Counted from the stretch's first letter, positions 1-7,475 are shown. The stretch is DNA of 8,668 nucleotides from PHAA01 sp964584415 (GCA_964584415.1 CAZOZX010000086.1:1-8668), one strand, 5' to 3'. Made by a program: numbers and translations. Notes: generated by a model not told the origin, from the sequence alone.

Positions 1-1
1 C

Positions 2-301
2 ATTCCTATGGATGAAGCTATGGCCAGAGTAGTATTGGATTTATCCAACCGGCCGAATTTAGTATATGAAGTTGGGGTTCCAACTGAAAAACTGGGAGTT
101 CTGAGTACCGAAAACATAAAGGAGTTTTTCCAGGCGGTAGTCAATCAGGCTGGGATCACCATGCACATTGATTTGATCAGGGGCGAGAATTCGCATCACA
201 TTATCGAAGCGGTATTTAAGGCTTTTGCACGGGCATTTAGAGAAGCAATAAGTATTGAGCCCAACATTGAGGGAGTATGGTCCTCCAAGGGGCGCCTATA
301 G
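2..301 (+). CDS. hisB: Imidazoleglycerol-phosphate dehydratase, C-terminal half (5' truncated by window)
   Basis: HisB dehydrates imidazole glycerol phosphate to imidazole acetol phosphate, a Mn-dependent cytoplasmic step of histidine synthesis. The reading frame is open from base 2, so the gene begins upstream of the window; about 99 residues are visible out of the usual 190-200 for a monofunctional HisB. Family hallmarks seen are the PMDEAMARV segment at the very start, a DLSNRPNL stretch matching the family's usual DxSGRPyL, and the metal-binding HHxxE motif (His-His at bases 194-199, Glu at 206-208) followed by FKAFARA. The C-terminus SSKGRL matches the usual S(T)KGxL ending of the family. 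The stop is TAG at 299-301, and hisH follows after 14 nt, its ribosome binding site touching the hisB stop. The Gly-to-Asn and Tyr-to-Asn changes in SNRPNL are mild departures from the consensus. Assignment is secure. Confidence 0.95.
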   Translation: MPMDEAMARVVLDLSNRPNLVYEVGVPTEKLGVLSTENIKEFFQAVVNQAGITMHIDLIRGENSHHIIEAVFKAFARAFREAISIEPNIEGVWSSKGRL

Positions 302-305
302 GAGG
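300..305 (+). promoter_or_regulatory. Ribosome binding site deciding the hisH start
   Basis: AGGAGG lies 10 nt before GTG 316 and overlaps the hisB stop codon. The longer in-frame alternative, ATG 277, has its nearest purine-rich motif (GGGAG, 271-275) only 1 nt away, too close to work well, and would add 13 residues ahead of the conserved glutaminase N-terminus. This site therefore favours GTG 316. Confidence 0.8.
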
Positions 306-315
306 CACAACTAAA

Positions 316-921
316 GTGATTGCAATTATTGATTACGGAATGGGAAACCTGGCCAGTGTCCAGAACGCTTTCCGTAAGGTTGGATATGATACCCTGATTA
401 CTTCTGACCCAAATGATATACTCCAGGCGGATAAGGTGGTTCTGCCGGGAGTGGGTGCGTTTCAGGATGCAATTAATAATCTGTGTAAGCGCGGTGTTGA
501 TAAGACCTTGTTTGAAATAGTAGACCGGCAAATCCCATTGCTGGGCATATGCCTGGGACTGCAGCTGCTGTTTACCGAAAGCGAAGAAAATGGCCTGCAT
601 AGAGGTCTTAATATTATTCCTGGCCGGGTAACACGCTTTGACCTGCCGGCAGAGTTCAAAGTGCCCCAGATTGGCTGGAATAGTGTTACAATAAATCCGG
701 CCAGTCGGTTGCTGGCTGGAATTCCTTCCGGCAGCTATTTTTATTTTGTTCATTCCTATTATGTGGTGCCCGACGATGAATCGGTAGCCGCCGCTCGCAC
801 TGATTATGGGGTGAACTTTGTTTCCGCTATTGAGAAAGGGGCTATAATGGCCACTCAATTCCATCCAGAGAAATCAAGTGAATTGGGTCTGCGAATATTA
901 AGGAATTTCGGGGAGTTATAA
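316..921 (+). CDS. hisH: Imidazole glycerol phosphate synthase, glutamine amidotransferase subunit
   Basis: HisH is the glutaminase half of IGP synthase. It hydrolyses glutamine and passes ammonia to HisF, which makes imidazole glycerol phosphate and AICAR from PRFAR. From the GTG start the protein has 201 residues, the normal size. It is a class I glutaminase: N-terminal IAIIDYGMGN, the PGVGAF oxyanion-region segment (44-49), the nucleophile Cys79 in GICLGLQLL, and His183/Glu185 in QFHPEKS, which completes the triad. I chose GTG 316 because AGGAGG sits 10 nt upstream and the conserved family N-terminus starts there; an in-frame ATG at 277 lies inside hisB and is poorly spaced from any ribosome binding site. 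The gene ends 2 nt before hisA. The partner hisF is two genes downstream, so both subunits are made from one transcript. Confidence 0.96.
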   Translation: MIAIIDYGMGNLASVQNAFRKVGYDTLITSDPNDILQADKVVLPGVGAFQDAINNLCKRGVDKTLFEIVDRQIPLLGICLGLQLLFTESEENGLHRGLNIIPGRVTRFDLPAEFKVPQIGWNSVTINPASRLLAGIPSGSYFYFVHSYYVVPDDESVAAARTDYGVNFVSAIEKGAIMATQFHPEKSSELGLRILRNFGEL

Positions 922-923
922 GT

Positions 924-1664
924 ATGATTATTTTTCCGGCCATAGATTTAAAAGATGGTCAGTGCGTTAGATTGATTCAAGGGCGCAAGGAAGACAAAAC
1001 CGTCTATTCCAATTCCCCCGGGGAGGTAGCCCGCTCCTTTGAGAAGCAGGGGGCAGGATATTTACATGTGGTGGATCTGGACGGGGCTTTCGAGGGCGGC
1101 CCCCGCAATCTCAAGGCTATAACTGAGATCGCCCTGGCGGTTAATATCCCTTTCCAGGTAGGCGGGGGATTACGGACCCGTGCTGATGTGGAGCGCTTAC
1201 TGACCTTGGGCGCCAGCCGGGTGATTATCGGAACCCGGGCAGTCCATAACCCGGTTTTTATGGAGGAGCTGCTCAAAGAGTATGGTCCTGAGAAAATCGT
1301 ACTGGGATTAGATGCCCATAACGGTATGGTAGCTTCTGAGGGTTGGGTGGAAAAATCGGATCGGGATGCTTTTGAATATGGCAAGGCTATGCGTAAACTG
1401 GGGGTTAAGACCGCCATATACACGGATATCTCCCGGGATGGTTTGCTGCAGGGACCAAACCTGGCGGCGATTGAAAAGATGGCCCGCGACAGCAAGCTGA
1501 AAATCATTGCCTCCGGGGGTGTTTCCACCGTAGAGAACATAACTGCTCTTAAGAAATTGGAGCACCTGGGTGTAACCGGTGCGATCATAGGCAAAGCACT
1601 TTACGAAGCTAAGATCAGCTTGCCGGATGCCTTGCAGGCCGCGCTCATGGATAAGGAGCTTTAA
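924..1664 (+). CDS. hisA: ProFAR isomerase (phosphoribosylformimino-5-aminoimidazole carboxamide ribotide isomerase)
   Basis: HisA catalyses the Amadori rearrangement that opens the aminoaldose ring of ProFAR to give PRFAR, the substrate of HisF/HisH. The 246-residue product has the typical length and a (beta/alpha)8-barrel pattern. The acid/base residues are visible: Asp8 in FPAIDLKDG at the end of strand 1, and Asp130 in GLDAHNG of the second half-barrel, with Thr167 and Asp168 in YTDISRDG. Phosphate-binding glycine motifs occur in both halves: VGGGLRT (79-85) with IIGTRA (101-106), and ASGGVS (196-201) with IIGKAL (221-226). ATG 924 follows the hisH stop by 2 nt and has GGGGAG at 910-915, 8 nt upstream, inside the end of hisH, which suggests translational coupling. 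It could only be confused with its paralogue HisF or a bifunctional PriA; the adjacent true hisF and histidine operon context favour HisA. Confidence 0.97.
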   Translation: MIIFPAIDLKDGQCVRLIQGRKEDKTVYSNSPGEVARSFEKQGAGYLHVVDLDGAFEGGPRNLKAITEIALAVNIPFQVGGGLRTRADVERLLTLGASRVIIGTRAVHNPVFMEELLKEYGPEKIVLGLDAHNGMVASEGWVEKSDRDAFEYGKAMRKLGVKTAIYTDISRDGLLQGPNLAAIEKMARDSKLKIIASGGVSTVENITALKKLEHLGVTGAIIGKALYEAKISLPDALQAALMDKEL

Positions 1665-1666
1665 TC

Positions 1667-2425
1667 ATGCTGGCGAAAAGGATCATACCTTGCCTTGACG
1701 TGCATGCCGGACGGGTAGTCAAAGGGATAAACTTTCTGGATCTAAGAGACGCAGGTGATCCGGTAGAGCAGGCTGCTTTCTATGATCGCGAAGGGGCAGA
1801 TGAACTGGTCTTCCTGGATATCACTGCTTCCGCCGAGGGACGCCAAACCATGCTGGAGGTGGTCCGGAATACGGCCCAGCAGGTATTCATTCCGTTTTCA
1901 GTAGGAGGCGGCATCCGCACCATCGATGACATCCGGGATACGCTTAACGCTGGCGCAGATAAAGTTTCCATCAACACCGCCGCAGTTCAGCAGCCAACTT
2001 TAATAAGCGAGGGTGCCCTGAAATTTGGCAGTCAGTGTATAATAGTTGCTATAGATGCCAGGCGCCGATCATCAGGGGGCTGGGAGGTATATATCCACGG
2101 GGGCCGCACTCCGACCGGGATAGATGTACTGGAGTGGGTGCAGGAAGCGCAAAAACTGGGAGCCGGGGAAATTCTGCTGACCAGTATGGATAAAGACGGC
2201 ACCAAAGAGGGTTACGATATTCCCCTGACGGCAGCTGTGGCTGAGGTTACCTCGATACCGGTAATTGCCTCCGGTGGGGCAGGTAATCTGGAACATCTCT
2301 ATGAAGCATGTGCGGGAGGAAACGCTGATGCAGTGCTTTGCGCTTCAATTTTTCACTACCGGGAGTATACAATACACCAGGCCAAGCAGTACCTGGCGGA
2401 AAGAGGAGTAACGATAAGAATATGA
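1667..2425 (+). CDS. hisF: Imidazole glycerol phosphate synthase, cyclase subunit
   Basis: HisF is the synthase/cyclase half of IGP synthase, using ammonia from HisH to convert PRFAR to imidazole glycerol phosphate and AICAR, which links histidine and purine synthesis. The protein is 252 residues, the standard length. It opens with MLAKRIIPCLDV, placing catalytic Asp11, and has the second catalytic Asp130 in VAIDARR. Residues known from the Thermotoga enzyme to form the gate at the ammonia entry are present: Arg5, Glu46, Lys99 and, one position shifted, Glu168. Phosphate sites are VGGGIRT (79-85) and ASGGAG. LLTSMDKDGT holds the conserved Asp177. ATG 1667 lies 2 nt past hisA, with AAGGAG at 1653-1658 inside hisA, 8 nt upstream. 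Its stop overlaps the hisIE start (ATGA). It is a (beta/alpha)8 paralogue of HisA next door. Confidence 0.97.
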   Translation: MLAKRIIPCLDVHAGRVVKGINFLDLRDAGDPVEQAAFYDREGADELVFLDITASAEGRQTMLEVVRNTAQQVFIPFSVGGGIRTIDDIRDTLNAGADKVSINTAAVQQPTLISEGALKFGSQCIIVAIDARRRSSGGWEVYIHGGRTPTGIDVLEWVQEAQKLGAGEILLTSMDKDGTKEGYDIPLTAAVAEVTSIPVIASGGAGNLEHLYEACAGGNADAVLCASIFHYREYTIHQAKQYLAERGVTIRI

Positions 2426-3069
2426 TCGACAGTATTAAATTTGATGAACATGGCTTAGTACCGGCTATCATCCAGGATTACCAGAGTGGCCAGGTTTTAA
2501 TGATGGCCTATATGAATAAGGAATCACTGGTTCGGACTATTGATACCGGTAAGTCATGGTTTTATTCCCGCAGCCGTCAGCGGTTGTGGATGAAAGGGGA
2601 GTCATCCGGCCACGTTCAGACCGTCAAAGATATGCTTTATGATTGTGACGAGGATTGTATATTAATCAAGGTGGAGCAGACTGGTGCGGCTTGTCACACC
2701 GGCCATTATTCATGTTTCTACCGCGATTCCGCCGGGGAAGAGGTTGAGCCAGCTGTATTTGATCCAGATCAGGTATATAGCCCCCGGGGCAGTGCGTCGA
2801 TTTTGTATGAATTATTTGACGTTATAACCGATCGTAAAGCGAATATGCCGGAAGGTTCTTATACCACTTACCTGTTTGACAAAGGCTTGGATAAGATCCT
2901 GAAAAAGGTAGGGGAAGAGAACGCGGAGGTCATTATTGCGGCTAAAAATAACAGCAAAGAAGAATTGGTATATGAAAGCTCGGACCTCATCTATCATTTA
3001 CTGGTGCTTTTGGTTGAGCAGGGAATATACCTCGAGGATATATTTGCCGAGTTAAAATCCCGTCGTTAA
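2422..3069 (+). CDS. hisI: Bifunctional phosphoribosyl-AMP cyclohydrolase / phosphoribosyl-ATP pyrophosphatase
   Basis: This is a fused HisI-HisE enzyme (often called hisIE) for steps 2 and 3 of histidine synthesis: the HisE part removes pyrophosphate from PR-ATP and the HisI part opens the adenine ring of PR-AMP. The 215-residue length fits the fusion. The HisI domain (about 1-120) shows WFYSRSRQRLWMKGESSGH and the metal motif with Asp74, Cys75, Asp76 and Asp78, plus Cys91 and Cys98; the 16 and 7 residue Cys spacings match the zinc site of known HisI. The HisE domain (about 125-215) shows the helical MazG-like motif KKVGEENAEV (161-170) and ESSDLIYHLLVLL. I chose ATG 2422 because it overlaps the hisF stop as ATGA and begins the conserved domain; an in-frame ATG at 2338 would add 28 unrelated residues deep inside hisF. 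Last gene of the operon. Confidence 0.96.
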   Translation: MIDSIKFDEHGLVPAIIQDYQSGQVLMMAYMNKESLVRTIDTGKSWFYSRSRQRLWMKGESSGHVQTVKDMLYDCDEDCILIKVEQTGAACHTGHYSCFYRDSAGEEVEPAVFDPDQVYSPRGSASILYELFDVITDRKANMPEGSYTTYLFDKGLDKILKKVGEENAEVIIAAKNNSKEELVYESSDLIYHLLVLLVEQGIYLEDIFAELKSRR

Positions 3070-3096
3070 ATATTTAATGAAATATTATTGAAAATA

Positions 3097-3138
3097 TGGC
3101 CTGCACGGTGATAACTTACCGGGAAGCGGGCTAATTTT
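3097..3138 (+). terminator. Probable intrinsic terminator of the his operon
   Basis: A two-part hairpin begins about 30 nt after the hisIE stop. The outer stem pairs GCCTGC (3099-3104) with GCGGGC (3126-3131), one G-U pair, and can extend by two more pairs to 3097/3133. The inner stem pairs CGGTGA (3106-3111) with TTACCG (3116-3121) around a TAAC loop. A GGAA bulge separates the stems on the 3' side. TAATTTT follows directly. The short T-run and the bulge make it less than ideal, but its position is right for the end of the operon. Confidence 0.6.
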
Positions 3139-3140
3139 AT

Positions 3141-3240
3141 GCACATCTGCCCTTCAAATCTATTGTGCTGGCAGGACCGGTTTTTGCCGAGGTGTAACTA
3201 GGGTTCGAAATCATGGCTTCTCACTCTTCAAATGATGTGC
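3141..3240 (+). repeat. Spaced inverted and direct short repeats upstream of pcrA promoter
   Basis: GCACATC (3141-3147) is matched by its perfect reverse complement GATGTGC (3234-3240). Within them, CTTCAAAT occurs twice in direct orientation (3152-3159 and 3226-3233), 74 nt apart and close to each inverted arm. The left arm can alternatively pair locally, GCACA with TGTGC at 3164-3168, or its neighbour CTGCC (3147-3151) with GGCAG (3170-3174). No gene with a ribosome binding site was seen here. The function is unknown; the repeats could be protein binding sites or chance, as 7-8 bp matches over 100 nt are not rare. Confidence 0.4.
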
Positions 3241-3243
3241 GTC

Positions 3244-3273
3244 TTAATACAAGCCGGGGATTTATGTTATGAT
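3244..3273 (+). promoter_or_regulatory. Probable sigma-A promoter for pcrA-ligA
   Basis: The -10 element TATGAT (3268-3273) matches TATAAT at 5 of 6 positions, and TTAATA (3244-3249) matches TTGACA at 4 of 6, with an 18-bp spacer. Transcription would begin near 3280, giving a leader of about 39 nt. It lies after the presumed his terminator, where the next transcription unit is expected to start. This is a pattern match only. Confidence 0.5.
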
Positions 3274-3318
3274 TAAATAAATTACGTATCCCTGAACGAC
3301 GAAAGCAGGTAAGAAAAA

Positions 3319-5409
3319 ATGCTCGATATCTTAACTGGCTTAAATGACCGCCAGCAGGAAGCGGTCTTTCATTTTGACGGGCCATGTATGGTTTTAGCAG
3401 GAGCCGGCAGCGGCAAAACCAAAGTGCTGACCAGCCGGATAGGTTATCTTATCGATAACGGAATAGGACCGGATTCTATTCTCGCCATTACGTTCACCAA
3501 TAAAGCTGCCCAGGAAATGAGGGAAAGGGTAGCCCGCCTTATCCCCGATTACAGCGGCCGTTGGATTCAAACTTTTCATGCAGCCTGTTATAAAATCCTG
3601 CGCATGGAAATTGAACACCTTGGTTATGATCGCAGCTTTGCTATCCTGGGTGAGGGAGAGGGTAAAACCCTGATCAAGGAAATCCTCAAGGAAGAGAACG
3701 ATTACGAGACCAAACCGGAGGATGTTCTATTTACAATCAAAATGGCCAAAAACAGCATGGAAAACCTGGAGGCATTTTACCAGAACCTGAGTTTGCCTAA
3801 CTCGGTGCGGGACAAGTATTATCACCTGCATCGGCTCTATAACGCCCGGCTGAAAGAGTACAATGCCCTGGATTTTGAAGATCTCATTATTTTGTGCATT
3901 CGATTATTCAAGGAAAACCCAGACGTTCTCACCAAATACCAACACCGCTTCCGCTATATTTTGGTGGACGAATACCAGGATACCAATAATGCTCAATATC
4001 TTTTGGCCAACCTATTGGCTGCCCAGCATCGTAATATATTCGTAGTAGGTGACCCCGATCAATCCATATATAGTTGGCGGGGAGCCGATCCCAGCAATGT
4101 CCAGCGCTTCCTCAAGGATTTCCCCGATGCCCGCCTGGTCAAGCTGGAGAAAAACTATCGTTCCAGCCAGCATATTATTGCTGCCGCCAATGCGGTTATC
4201 CGGCATAACATCGAGCGGGAGGAAAAGACGCTTCATACCGATAATGATTTGGGAAACAAGATCATCTATTTCTGCGCCGGTGACAGCTACCAGGAAGCCC
4301 AGTTTGTAGCCAATACCATTGCCGATCTGGTTGATCGGGAAGGGCGCCGTTATGGCGATTGCTCCATATTCTATCGCACCCATGCCCAGTCTCGTATTAT
4401 TGAAGAAGCCCTGGTCAGCAAATACATACCATATCGGATCATTGGCGCCCGCAAATTCTACGAACGTAAAGAGATCCGCGATATTGTGGCCTATCTTAAA
4501 CTTATCTGCAATAAAAACGACCGTTTGAGTTTCCGCCGGGTGATAAATATTCCCCGCCGTGGGATCGGTGATAAAACAGTTGAGAAATTGGAAGAAGCAG
4601 CAGCCCGGGAAGGACTTGCCATAATGGATGTCTTACCGCAAGCTAGTGAGATCGCCGGCATCAGCAGTAAGATGGCCGCAATTCTGATCGATTTCTACGG
4701 GATGATCAATTATTTTTCCAGCCTGAATCGATCAGGTATTTCCTTAACCGAAATATTGGATCAGGTAATGGACATGAGCGGATATCTGCAGGACCTGAAA
4801 AAATTTAATGTAGCGGATGCCCAGGCGCGGATCGATAACTTGATGGAACTAAGGTCGCTGACGGTTGAATTTGAAAACGAGGGCCTCCAGGACCTGGAGG
4901 AATTTCTGGCTCGTATAGCCCTGGTACAGGATACTGATGAGATCGATTACAATGATGCTGTGGTAATGATGACTTTCCACGGGGCCAAGGGATTGGAGTT
5001 CCCAACCGTCTTCATGACTGGGATGGAAGAAGGGGTGTTCCCCTCCTACCGCATAGAAAGCATGGAGGAAATGGAGGAGGAAAGAAGGCTGTGCTATGTT
5101 GGCATAACCAGGGCCCGGGAACAGCTTTTCCTTACCAATGCGGTGTCTCGTTTATTGTATGGCTATGAAAGGAATAATCCTCCTTCACGATTCCTGCAGG
5201 AGATACCGGTAGAACTGATGGACACTCCGCAGGAAAAGAAACGGGTGGTTGGCCAGTTATTCGAAGGTGATACCGTGATCCATAAGAAATTTGGGGTAGG
5301 GCAAGTTCTGAAAATAACTGAGGATGACATTGCCGTGATCGACTTTGAGCGTGCCGGAACCCGCATGCTGCGTTTAGATATGGCCCCCTTGGAAAAGATA
5401 GAATTATAG
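3319..5409 (+). CDS. pcrA: ATP-dependent DNA helicase PcrA/UvrD (superfamily 1A)
   Basis: PcrA is a 3'-5' DNA helicase/translocase that works in nucleotide excision repair, clearing RecA filaments, and resolving conflicts with RNA polymerase. All SF1A motifs are in order: Q-motif LNDRQQEAV (8-16), Walker A AGAGSGKT (27-34, Lys33), Ia ITFTNKAAQEM, Walker B VDEYQDTN (216-223), III GDPDQSIYSWRGAD (244-257), IV NYRSS (279-283), V MTFHGAKGLEF (551-561) and VI CYVGITRAR (592-600). The C-terminal GDTVIHKKFGVGQV segment (650-663) is the Tudor-like domain that binds RNA polymerase in PcrA, which separates it from other SF1 helicases such as AddA. At 696 residues it is shorter than Bacillus PcrA (near 740), mainly because the linker between motif VI and the Tudor domain is short. 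ATG 3319 has a modest AGCAGGTAAG upstream. ligA follows after 30 nt. Confidence 0.95.
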   Translation: MLDILTGLNDRQQEAVFHFDGPCMVLAGAGSGKTKVLTSRIGYLIDNGIGPDSILAITFTNKAAQEMRERVARLIPDYSGRWIQTFHAACYKILRMEIEHLGYDRSFAILGEGEGKTLIKEILKEENDYETKPEDVLFTIKMAKNSMENLEAFYQNLSLPNSVRDKYYHLHRLYNARLKEYNALDFEDLIILCIRLFKENPDVLTKYQHRFRYILVDEYQDTNNAQYLLANLLAAQHRNIFVVGDPDQSIYSWRGADPSNVQRFLKDFPDARLVKLEKNYRSSQHIIAAANAVIRHNIEREEKTLHTDNDLGNKIIYFCAGDSYQEAQFVANTIADLVDREGRRYGDCSIFYRTHAQSRIIEEALVSKYIPYRIIGARKFYERKEIRDIVAYLKLICNKNDRLSFRRVINIPRRGIGDKTVEKLEEAAAREGLAIMDVLPQASEIAGISSKMAAILIDFYGMINYFSSLNRSGISLTEILDQVMDMSGYLQDLKKFNVADAQARIDNLMELRSLTVEFENEGLQDLEEFLARIALVQDTDEIDYNDAVVMMTFHGAKGLEFPTVFMTGMEEGVFPSYRIESMEEMEEERRLCYVGITRAREQLFLTNAVSRLLYGYERNNPPSRFLQEIPVELMDTPQEKKRVVGQLFEGDTVIHKKFGVGQVLKITEDDIAVIDFERAGTRMLRLDMAPLEKIEL

Positions 5410-5424
5410 TTAGTATCTGCGGAC

Positions 5425-5432
5425 AGAGGAGG
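5425..5432 (+). promoter_or_regulatory. Strong ribosome binding site deciding the TTG start of ligA
   Basis: AGAGGAGG lies 7 nt before TTG 5440. It is close to the full anti-Shine-Dalgarno complement, which can compensate for the weak TTG codon. No in-frame ATG or GTG is available nearby before the conserved N-terminal domain of the ligase. Confidence 0.85.
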
Positions 5433-5439
5433 CTCTAGC

Positions 5440-7419
5440 TTGAGTGTAGTAAAGGCCCGCCTGGATGAGTTGCGCGAAGAAATCCGCAAACACGAGCATC
5501 AGTATTATGTGCTGGATGACCCCTTGATTACCGACCAGGAGTTCGACCGTTTAATGCGGGAATTGATCCGCTTGGAAGAACTGTATCCGGAACTGGTTAC
5601 AGCTGATTCTCCCTCCCAGAGGGTGGGCGGGGAGGCCAGGGCTGGTTTGACCACCGTGGTTCATCGTACCCCTCTGCTGAGTCTGGATAATGCCTTTTCC
5701 CTGGCTGATTTGCAGACTTTTGATCGCCGCATCAGCAAAGCTGCCGATACCTCCTACATGGCTGAATTAAAGATAGATGGGGTTTCAATCGCCATTATTT
5801 ACGATAATGGGGTGCTGCTCAGTGCTGCTACCCGCGGTGATGGGCAATTGGGTGAGGATGTGACCCCCAATGTCAGAACCATAAAAAACATCCCCTTGCA
5901 ATTGCGTACCTCAATCCCGCGTCTCGAGGTGCGGGGTGAGATATATATGCCTAAAAATGAGTTTGTTCGGCTAAATCAGGAAAGGGAAGAAAAGGGCGAG
6001 AAGGTCTTTGCCAACCCCCGCAATGCTGCAGCAGGTTCCCTTCGGCAGCTTAATCCCCGCATTACCGCCAGCCGAGCCTTGTCCGCCTTTATTTATGATA
6101 TAACTTACATTGAAGGGGCGGAACTGCACAACCAGGCTGAAGCGTTCGTATTCCTGCAGGAACAGGGCATACCGGTTAATCAGTTGGGACGTCTTTGCCA
6201 TGGAATTGAGGAGGTTTATGCTTTTTGTCAGCAAATTGAACAGGAACGGCACAGCCTTCCTTATGAAATAGACGGGGTAGTGATCAAACTCAACGAATTT
6301 TCCCCTCGACCGGTATTAGGGGAGACTTCAAAAAGCCCGCGCTGGGCTATTGCCTATAAATTTTTGGCGGAAGAGAAGGAAACCAAACTCTGGGGCTGCG
6401 AACTCAACGTGGGGCGAACCGGGATTATCGCCCCTACCGCCTTGCTGGAACCAGTCTCCCTGGCCGGCACAACGGTCAGCCGGGCTAGCCTGCACAATTT
6501 TGACCTAATAAAAGATAAAGATATTAGGGTCGGAGATATCGTAATGGTACATAAAGCCGGTGATATCATTCCCGAGGTAATAAGGCCGGTGGCAGAAAAA
6601 CGAACAGGCCAGGAGGAGATCATCGCACCCCCGAGCCACTGTCCCAGCTGCGGAAGCAAGGCTGTAAGATCAGAAGGCGAGGTGGCCTATCGCTGTGAAA
6701 ATGTTAATTGTCCGGCCCGGTTGATTGAAAGCCTGGTTTTTTTCGCCTCCCGTGATGCAATGGACATCGACGGAATGGGGCCGGCTCTGATCGAGCAGCT
6801 GGTAGTTCAGGGACTGGTTGATAATATCGCTGATCTATACGCATTGGATGAGACAACTATTGCTGGATTGGAACGCATGGGAGCTAAATCAGCTGAAAAT
6901 TTGACTAAGGCTATTGTGAACAGCAAAAGCCGCCCCCTGCATAGATTGATTACCGCCCTGGGTATAAGACATATTGGCTTGAAGACTGCCCGTATTCTGA
7001 CCGGGGTGTTAAGAGATATGGAACGATTTAAGAGCGTTACAGCCGGAGAATTGGTTGCAATACCTGAGATCGGTCCTAAAATGGCCGAAAGCCTGGTCAA
7101 CTTCTTTAATGAACCTCATAATTTATCAATGCTGGAGAGTTTGGAAACTGCCGGGCTTAACATGAAGGAAACTGAACCCGTCAATAAAGGCGGCCGGCTG
7201 GGGGGATTAACATTTGTCCTCACCGGGACCATGGACTCAATGAGCCGTAGTGAAGCGGGAGAAAGGATTATGGCCCTGGGCGGTAAAACCAGCTCCAGTG
7301 TAAGCAAAAATACGGACTTTGTGGTAGCAGGGGCGGAACCGGGCAGTAAGTTAGACAAAGCGCGCCAATTAGGAGTCAAAATATTAAATGAAGGTGAATT
7401 CCTGGAGATGATTAAATAA
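5440..7419 (+). CDS. ligA: NAD-dependent DNA ligase LigA
   Basis: LigA seals nicks in duplex DNA, joining Okazaki fragments and finishing repair, with NAD as adenylate donor. The 659-residue protein has the full domain set. Domain Ia (about 1-65) holds the NMN-binding QYYVLDDP and EFDRL. The adenylation domain carries the catalytic Lys111 in ELKIDG, TRGDG (131-135), EVRGE (163-167), EIDGVVIK (276-283) and Lys307 in AYKF. The OB fold includes NVGRTG (323-328) and HKAGDIIPEV. A zinc finger has Cys401, Cys404, Cys419 and Cys424. Helix-hairpin-helix repeats span about 430-580 and a BRCT domain runs from about 586 to the end (LTFVLTGTM, then TDFVVAGAEPGSKLDKA). Length is close to the usual 670. 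The start is TTG 5440, supported by AGAGGAGG 7 nt upstream. The pcrA-ligA pairing is a conserved Firmicute arrangement; the 30-nt gap without a terminator suggests one transcript. Confidence 0.97.
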   Translation: MSVVKARLDELREEIRKHEHQYYVLDDPLITDQEFDRLMRELIRLEELYPELVTADSPSQRVGGEARAGLTTVVHRTPLLSLDNAFSLADLQTFDRRISKAADTSYMAELKIDGVSIAIIYDNGVLLSAATRGDGQLGEDVTPNVRTIKNIPLQLRTSIPRLEVRGEIYMPKNEFVRLNQEREEKGEKVFANPRNAAAGSLRQLNPRITASRALSAFIYDITYIEGAELHNQAEAFVFLQEQGIPVNQLGRLCHGIEEVYAFCQQIEQERHSLPYEIDGVVIKLNEFSPRPVLGETSKSPRWAIAYKFLAEEKETKLWGCELNVGRTGIIAPTALLEPVSLAGTTVSRASLHNFDLIKDKDIRVGDIVMVHKAGDIIPEVIRPVAEKRTGQEEIIAPPSHCPSCGSKAVRSEGEVAYRCENVNCPARLIESLVFFASRDAMDIDGMGPALIEQLVVQGLVDNIADLYALDETTIAGLERMGAKSAENLTKAIVNSKSRPLHRLITALGIRHIGLKTARILTGVLRDMERFKSVTAGELVAIPEIGPKMAESLVNFFNEPHNLSMLESLETAGLNMKETEPVNKGGRLGGLTFVLTGTMDSMSRSEAGERIMALGGKTSSSVSKNTDFVVAGAEPGSKLDKARQLGVKILNEGEFLEMIK

Positions 7420-7444
7420 TCCTGCGGATAGTGGATTAACACTT

Positions 7445-7475
7445 ACAACCTTCATGCTTGTCAGGACAAGGTTGT
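7445..7475 (+). promoter_or_regulatory. Dyad over the DUF554 promoter: candidate operator or hairpin
   Basis: ACAACCTT (7445-7452) and AAGGTTGT (7468-7475) form a perfect 8-bp inverted repeat with a 15-nt gap; half-site centres are 23 bp apart, roughly two helical turns. The axis falls at base 7460, inside the -35 element at 7458-7463. As DNA this fits a dimeric regulator's operator. As RNA read through from ligA it could form a hairpin, but the following bases are not T-rich, so it is a poor intrinsic terminator. A competing pairing, CTTGT (7457-7461) with ACAAG (7466-7470), is also possible. Confidence 0.45.

Noticed and set aside
196..864. Long antisense open frame (222 codons) opposite hisB/hisH
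   Set aside because: It lies fully opposite conserved hisB and hisH, has no recognisable motifs or convincing ribosome binding site, and reads as a by-product of the coding strand.
1004..1594. Long antisense open frame (196 codons) opposite hisA
   Set aside because: The predicted product is rich in Ser, Pro and Arg in a way typical of antisense shadows; hisA on the + strand explains the conservation.
3096..3134. 12-codon open frame (ATG 3096) just after hisIE
   Set aside because: There is no ribosome binding site, and it coincides with the terminator hairpin.
3194..3215. tRNA-like TPsiC loop GGTTCGAAAT in the hisIE-pcrA gap
   Set aside because: The bases around TTCGAAA do not form the required 5-bp T-stem (G53 would face a T), and no acceptor stem, anticodon arm or CCA end can be fitted.
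3213..3272. Possible 19-codon leader peptide (ATG 3213 to TGA 3272) before pcrA
   Set aside because: It has only a weak AGGG upstream, runs through the predicted promoter so would not be on the pcrA transcript, and has no run of regulatory codons.
3200..3318. LexA/SOS box upstream of pcrA
   Set aside because: GTTCG (3203-3207) and GAACG (3293-3297) occur, but never as the spaced GAAC-N4-GTTC dyad expected for a Gram-positive LexA site.
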